Below, piece after piece: positions 59,291-64,000 of a stretch of DNA of 64,000 nt. Under the pieces are notes generated by a model. That model was not told where the DNA came from. It made no database searches and saw nothing but the letters and a program-made list of their open reading frames with translations. The stretch lies in NCBI RefSeq assembly GCF_018812025.1, contig NC_063061.1:1372001-1436000 (forward strand). Reading direction: 5' to 3'. The stretch comes from Megalobrama amblycephala (lineage: Eukaryota > Chordata > Actinopteri > Cypriniformes > Xenocyprididae). The stretch's first letter is position 1. Every line of letters starts with the position of its first letter. The position numbers and the translations under genes are program-made.

Positions 59291-59336
59291 AAACCTACCT
59301 TACCAACATATGCTGTTTTTTTCAGCAGGGATGTGT
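59291..59336. mobile_element. Possible right end of the element carrying the minisatellite
   Basis: ACCAGCTTCAAAACCTACC leads to ATGCTGTTTTTTTCAGCAGG, close to the terminus (CCCTGCTGAAAAAAACAGC reversed) of a fish repeat family known to contain CCAGC-rich arrays. The left end is not seen. Confidence 0.45.
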
Positions 59337-59715
59337 GCGGTCGCATTCATCTTCACTGACCGAAATGTCAAGTGAATTACAGAATGCTTCAATCTCGATC
59401 CATAATTCACAGAACACAAAACACACAGCTCTAAAAACTTCCCACAATTTGCAGAAGTTTCTCTCTCGTTGTGCCCTCTCAGTGCAAGTCCTTGTTTTCC
59501 TATATAGAACAATATGTCACTATTCCCTATTGCTCTGCACTGTGAGATTCACTTAACTGTGCAGCGATGGTTTGCTCAAAGCAGTGCCACTGCTCAGTAC
59601 ACTGACGATGTGCTGCTCCATCTGAGTGTTTCTGTAACTTCGCTAATATATTCTTCCAGTCACATACTCCATTTGCTTTAGAAGCAGGATCTCTGTATGC
59701 ACCACTAGAAATGCA
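59337..59715. other. Unassigned stretch before the hAT fragment
   Basis: No gene recognised; may be downstream decayed hAT sequence on the minus strand. Confidence 0.3.
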
Positions 59716-60111
59716 CTAAAACAATCTGCACGGGAAGCAGAAAATCACATCTGCCTCTTTGCTGTATTCAATGAATGTATATGCCTTGTAGTAATCTGAC
59801 GAAAATGACCGGTTCTGCTTACCGAACAATGTTTTGGGGTATTCGGGCAAGTAGGGTTGTGATGGTCCAGTTTCCTTTGTGCCCAAATCCACAGGTGTGC
59901 TTCTTTTATTGGTAACACTAACACCCTCGAACCGATCATCCTGGTCATGAGGCCCGCTGCTGCCAGCCGTTGTTTTTTTCAGGTATTTGCACACTTGAAT
60001 TGGATTTGGATTTGAATTGGAAACTTTTTTGGGGAAAAAAAAATCCTGCATAAATGAATTTTCTCTGCGCATGCGCATGGCATGCAATTTACATTTGACA
60101 TAAGTATTCAC
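59716..60111 (-). pseudogene. hAT transposase N-terminal fragment with TTF-type zinc finger
   Basis: The open minus frame of 131 codons contains PVDLGTKETGPSQPYLPEYP followed by RSFSSDYYKAYTFIEYSKEADVIFCFPCRLF. The K/W-Y-x...EYS...D-x-x-FCFPC arrangement is the TTF-type zinc finger found at the N-terminus of ZMYM1-like hAT transposases (family knowledge). The frame stops right after the CFPCR motif, so the catalytic core is missing, and adjacent sequence does not restore it. The upstream start is uncertain, because the ATG at 60111 lies next to the Tc1 end at about 60095, so the N-terminal residues come from another element. Confidence 0.65.
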
Positions 60112-61325
60112 AGCCTTTGCTCAATATTTGTTGAAGCACCTTTGGCACCAATTACAGCCTCAAGTCTTTTAGAGTATGATGCTACAAGCTGGGCACACCT
60201 ATTTTTTTTCAATTCTCAAGCTCCATCAGGTTGGATGGGGAACGTTGGAGCACATGTTCAGATCTTTCCAGAGATGTTCAATCAGGTTCAAGTCTGGGCT
60301 CTGGCTGGGCCACTCAAGGACATTCACAGAGTTGTCCTGTAGCCACTCCTTTGTTGTCTTTGCCGCTCTGGAGCAGGTTTTCATCAAGGATGTCTCTGTA
60401 CATTGCTGCACTCATCTTTCCCTCGATCCTGACCAGTGTCCCAGTTCCTGCTGCTGAAAGACATCCCCACAGCATGATGCTGCCACCACCATGCTTCACT
60501 GTAGGGATGGGATTGGCCAGGTGATGAGCGGTGCTTGGTTTACTCCAGACATAACGCTTGCTATTCAGGGCAAAAATTCAATCTTTGTTTCATCAGACCA
60601 GAGAATTTTGTTTCTCATGGTCTGAGAGTCCTCCAGACGGGCTGTCATGTGCCTTTTACTGAGGAGTGGCTTCCGTCTGGCCACTCTACCATACAGGCCT
60701 GATTGGTGGAGTGCTGCAAAGATGGTTGTTCTTCTGGAAGGTTCTCCTCTCTCCACAGAGAAATGCTGGAGCTCTGTCAGAGTTACCATCGGGTTCTTAG
60801 TCACCTCCCTGACTAAGGCCCTTCTTCCCCGATTAGTTGGTTTGGCCGGGCGGCCCATTCTAGGAAGAGTCCTGGTGGTTCCAAACTTCTTCTGTTTATG
60901 GATGATGGAGGCCACTGTGTTCATTGGGACCTTCAATGCTGCAGAATTTTTTTCTGTACCCTTCCCCAGATCTGTGCCTCCATACAGTCCTGTCTCTGAG
61001 GTTTACAGTTTCTTTGGACTTCAAGGCTTTGTTTGTGCTCTAACATGCACTGTTAACTGTGGGACCTTATATAGACAGGTGTGTGCCTTTCCAAATCATG
61101 TCCAATAGACTGAATTTATCACAGGTGGACTCCAGTCAAGTTGTAGAAACATCTCAGGGATGATCAGTGGAAACAGGATGCACCTGAGCTCAATTTTGAG
61201 TGTCATAGCAAAGGCTGTGAATACTTATGTACATGTGATTTTTTTTTTTCTTTTTTTTTTTTTTATAAATTTGCAAAGATTTCAAACAAACTTCTTTCAC
61301 ATTGTCATTATGGGGTGTTGTATGG
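60095..61325 (-). mobile_element. Tc1-type transposon with long TIRs, inactive
   Basis: ACATAAGTATTCACAGCCTT followed by TGCTCAATA at 60098 is matched by reverse-complement AAAGGCTGTGAATACTTATG at 61210-61230. The right side extends to about 61325 (TTCTTTCACATTGTCATTAT), not seen on the left, so the left terminus may be truncated. It carries one transposase pseudogene on the minus strand. Confidence 0.8.
60226..60990 (-). pseudogene. Tc1 transposase, broken
   Basis: 60936-60565 encodes an N-terminal HTH region (MNTVASIIHKQKKFGTTRTL, PRMGRPAK hook) and reaches WSDETKIEFLP with the first catalytic aspartate. After a frameshift, GGGSIMLWGCLSAAGTGTLV continues to LDENLLQS at about 60380. There the segment normally carrying the second aspartate (QQDNDPKHT-type motif) is missing, and the sequence jumps to [11 protein letters not shown] in another frame. 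The final block [15 protein letters not shown] retains the catalytic glutamate. Loss of the second D and two frameshifts make it inactive. Confidence 0.85.
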
Positions 61326-62200
61326 GGTCCAAAGGCCAATACAGCCATTTCCTTTGTGATCAAAATATCTTAAAATGTAATAAATGTATATATTTTTTTA
61401 TTCTTGCATGATTTTATAACATCATATATCAACATAGTGCAAAACGGTATTAAAATAATGTGTAGAAGTCGTTGATTTGTTATGAGAAAGATTGTCCGGA
61501 GAAATGAATTTCATTGATGTCATTCGGAGTAACCAATAAAAAGGGACCATTTTTGGATCAAGTCATGTGGTCAGTATCATGTGGCAGGATGTGACATCAT
61601 TCAGACACCTTCAAAGGACCACATGGTCATGAAGCAAAGTAACTAGCTCTCTTTTAACTATTTGATAAATTCATGTTTTCACTTGATCATACGCATGTCC
61701 CGAAACATCAGGTCATTCGGTGCAACCGCTATAAAACATGGAAAATGTTGTAATGTTTTAAAAACTTGTACTAAATATAAAATGTTTGATTGTCCTTTTG
61801 CTAGCTAGCTAGATATCAGCCTGTTAGCATTGTTTGAAAATATCGTCATTCGGTAAAACCGAAATTTTGGTTAAACTGAATTACTTCTTTGGTGACAAAT
61901 TTTGTAAAAAAATGACAAAAGCAGTGTTAATTGATTATGAAAACCACATAATCTCATTATTAACACTCAATAAAACTTCAAAATTAATTATATCTCTGTT
62001 ATGTTTTTTACACATTTAAAAACCTTATTCATCAGTGACCCAAATACATTATATTACCAGTCACTTTTGTTTTACCTCATTCAAACACGTGTGATGATTT
62101 CCAATAAGATCTTGTGGCAATTTGTAACAACTTTGCGTTTTGGAAAATTGGTGGCTAATTTGTACGATTCACATTACATGCAAAATCGGCACCTTCTAAA
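61326..62200. other. Intergenic AT-rich stretch
   Basis: Around 61490-61860 the motif GTCATTCGG recurs (61518, 61712 as GGTCATTCGG, 61847), perhaps a degraded repeat. No gene. Confidence 0.35.
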
Positions 62201-63377
62201 ATAGTTACAAAATGCCATGAGATTGGGCTGGACATTTCTAAAGATTGCAGAGTCTTTCTCAAAGTCAGCGATGTTCCCTTGTTGAGGAAGTAATCCTTTA
62301 CCAGCCCTGAAACTGGTTCAAATACATGAATACCTAAACGGATAGAAACCTTGTTTATTGACACCAAACTTCACTAAGAGGAGCCTATTTCTGAACATAC
62401 GCAATGTGTTTGAGTCGGAAAGTGGGAGTAGTTTTGGGATTGAGTAGAGATCAGGTCTGGTCTCACTCAGCGTGAAGTGTTTTCCATTACAGTGAACATC
62501 AATGAGGTTGTGTGCACGGGTCTCTCTGCTCCCACACGAAATCATAGCCGTTAGATCAATGACCACACAAGGGAGAGGCTGACAGGATGTTTTTCTATTC
62601 TTTCTTTATATAAAAGCAATTGTTCTGCCCGTTCCCGCTCCTCTCTCTCTACCTCCTCAGAGTAAGCGTGGACACCCTCTGCTGTGCTCCTCCGTGTCCT
62701 GCCTTTGTCCTGAAACAACTCCCTCGACACGCTGCCGGGAGACTGATAGACACTGGGCCCACTGCTGAGGGACATGGAGCAGAGAAAATAGCCTTCCTCC
62801 CATAAAATTAAGCTCCTCTGGCAATGAAGCCAGAGAGTGAATGTTAGAGGGAGATTGCTGTGGAAAAGAAGCATCACCTGTGTGATCGAGATTCAGCTTG
62901 TAGCCTATATAGAGCATCAAGCTCTCTCACTGAGGGAGTACACAACATACACACAGATTAGATGAATTCATTCACAACACCTAACCTAACCAAGATCATT
63001 TAGAAATCACAGACAGTAGAAGAGATGTTCTGATCATTACTGTGCACAGAATTTTCCAAACTCAGTGGAGTATGAAGTTTTAATCTGAGAAAGCAGAGGT
63101 AAATTAAAATATTTCACCACAGGGTGTCAGTACAATTATGATAAATGACCCTTACTTGATAAAAAAGTCTAAACTATCAATCAGACGACAGAAGGGATGG
63201 AGTAGATTGTGTGTGACAGGTTTATCAGCAAAGTTGTGATCATGTTGATCATTTAGAAGCCTTAGACATTTGCATATCAAATATACAGGTGATCATTTTT
63301 ATATAAATTGAAAAATAAAATCAATAAATCCAGCACAAATCCGAAAATTTCCACACATAAATGAAGGAATCACACGT

Positions 63378-63417
<40 letters not shown>

Positions 63418-63817
63418 TTCACTCTTCACACCTGTTCATATTTGCTTATTGCTGACCCCCCCTCAAAAAAAAAAAAAAAAAAAAATCTAACTTTTGCCAA
63501 AAGTAGATACAGATGTATTTTTTAATGTTTAAATTATTTTTTCCCACAAAATATATATCACAAAAGCTGTTATAGGAGCAGTTGGCCACATCCAGAAAAT
63601 TGAATGGATCTCTATGGGCCTTTTTCTCTAACCAGCAGAATTCTGCATCTAACACCTAGATCAGTATCCAGAAACAACTCGTATTTGATTTTGATCATCA
63701 TTAAAGTGTTTTTTCTTTTCTTTTCTTTTTTTTTCATAAAAATGAAAAATGTAATTTTGCAGTTAATAGGTAAAAAAGTTCCATATAGCCACAAAAATAC
63801 AGCATGAACGTATAGTT
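62201..63817. other. Intergenic stretch
   Basis: Overlapping minus-strand frames at 62155-62920 show no family resemblance and shift between each other. A GC-richer block at 62630-62790 is unassigned. (CA)n lies at 63378-63416 and poly-A at 63466-63484. Confidence 0.4.
63378..63416. repeat. (CA)n microsatellite
   Basis: About 19 uninterrupted CA dinucleotides. Confidence 0.95.
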
Positions 63818-64000
63818 AAAGGGTTAGTTCACCCAAAAATGAAAATCATGTCATTAATGACTCTCCCTCATGTCGTTCCAAACCCGTAAGACCTCCGTTC
63901 ATTTTCAGAACACAGTTTAAGATATTTTAGATTTAGTCCGAGAGCTTTCTGTTCCTCCATTGAAAATGTATGTACGGTATACTGTCCATGTCCAGAAAGG
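63818..64000. mobile_element. Foldback arm of the TTCACCCAAAAATGAAAAT family, cut by the window end
   Basis: AAAGGGTTAGTTCACCCAAA at 63818 continues with ATTAATGACT...CCCTCATGTCGTTCC, matching the outer foldback arm at 31985-32060. The right arm would lie beyond the window. Confidence 0.75.

Noticed and set aside
57644..59291. Many long overlapping ORFs on both strands (up to 256 codons)
   Set aside because: They are translations of the GGACCAGCAT minisatellite with WSYAGP-like periodic peptides and no unique sequence.
62155..62920. Cluster of overlapping minus-strand ORFs as a possible gene
   Set aside because: Different frames, no domain resemblance, no consistent splice pattern by eye.

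Overview
This window looks like vertebrate, most likely teleost fish (cyprinid-like), nuclear DNA. It is AT-rich and gene-poor. It is packed with fish-type transposable elements: a BEL/Pao LTR element, DIRS, Penelope, L2 LINE, Tc1, hAT, PIF/Harbinger, piggyBac-like and many foldback DNA elements, plus CA/TG microsatellites and long minisatellites. The species is inferred from repeat content, not proven. No bacterial features, CRISPR arrays, tRNA or rRNA genes were recognised.

Host genes. The only convincing host coding sequence is the terminal exon of a plus-strand gene (3520-3651). About 3.5 kb of intron lies upstream, and a 3' UTR of about 2.4 kb ends near an AATAAA at 6085. That UTR contains a TIR-bounded DNA element (4040-5666) whose interior has expanded into a 74-80 bp minisatellite. 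The rest of the window appears intergenic (or intron of unseen genes).

Layout. 1-6.1 kb: intron, terminal exon and UTR. 6.1-15 kb: small DNA elements, decayed Tc1 and hAT transposases, and a minisatellite with RFX X-box-like sites. 15.09-22.68 kb: a complete, apparently very young BEL/Pao retrotransposon on the minus strand, with an intact 1975-residue Gag-Pol frame, near-identical LTRs and a CAAGT target duplication. 22.7-34.2 kb: dispersed repeats, a large foldback, a piggyBac-like element inside another element's terminal repeat, an L2 LINE relic and a foldback nested in a foldback. 34-46 kb: direct and inverted repeats, solo-LTR-like pieces and a perfect 67-bp-arm palindrome. 46.2-48.9 kb: abutting Penelope, L2, Tc1 and DNA-element fragments. 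50.5-52.2 kb: a Ty3/Gypsy-like gag-protease remnant split by a foldback. 52.3-56.3 kb: a DIRS remnant split by a PIF/Harbinger element carrying its Myb-like and transposase genes. 57.7-59.3 kb: a 1.6 kb GGACCAGCAT-type minisatellite. 59.7-61.3 kb: hAT N-terminal ORF and an inactivated Tc1. 61.3-64 kb: mostly unassigned, ending in a foldback arm cut by the window edge.

The main biological interest is the layered insertion history: at least four nests can be read directly because the interrupted host sequence resumes on the other side. The BEL element is the only one whose coding capacity looks intact.
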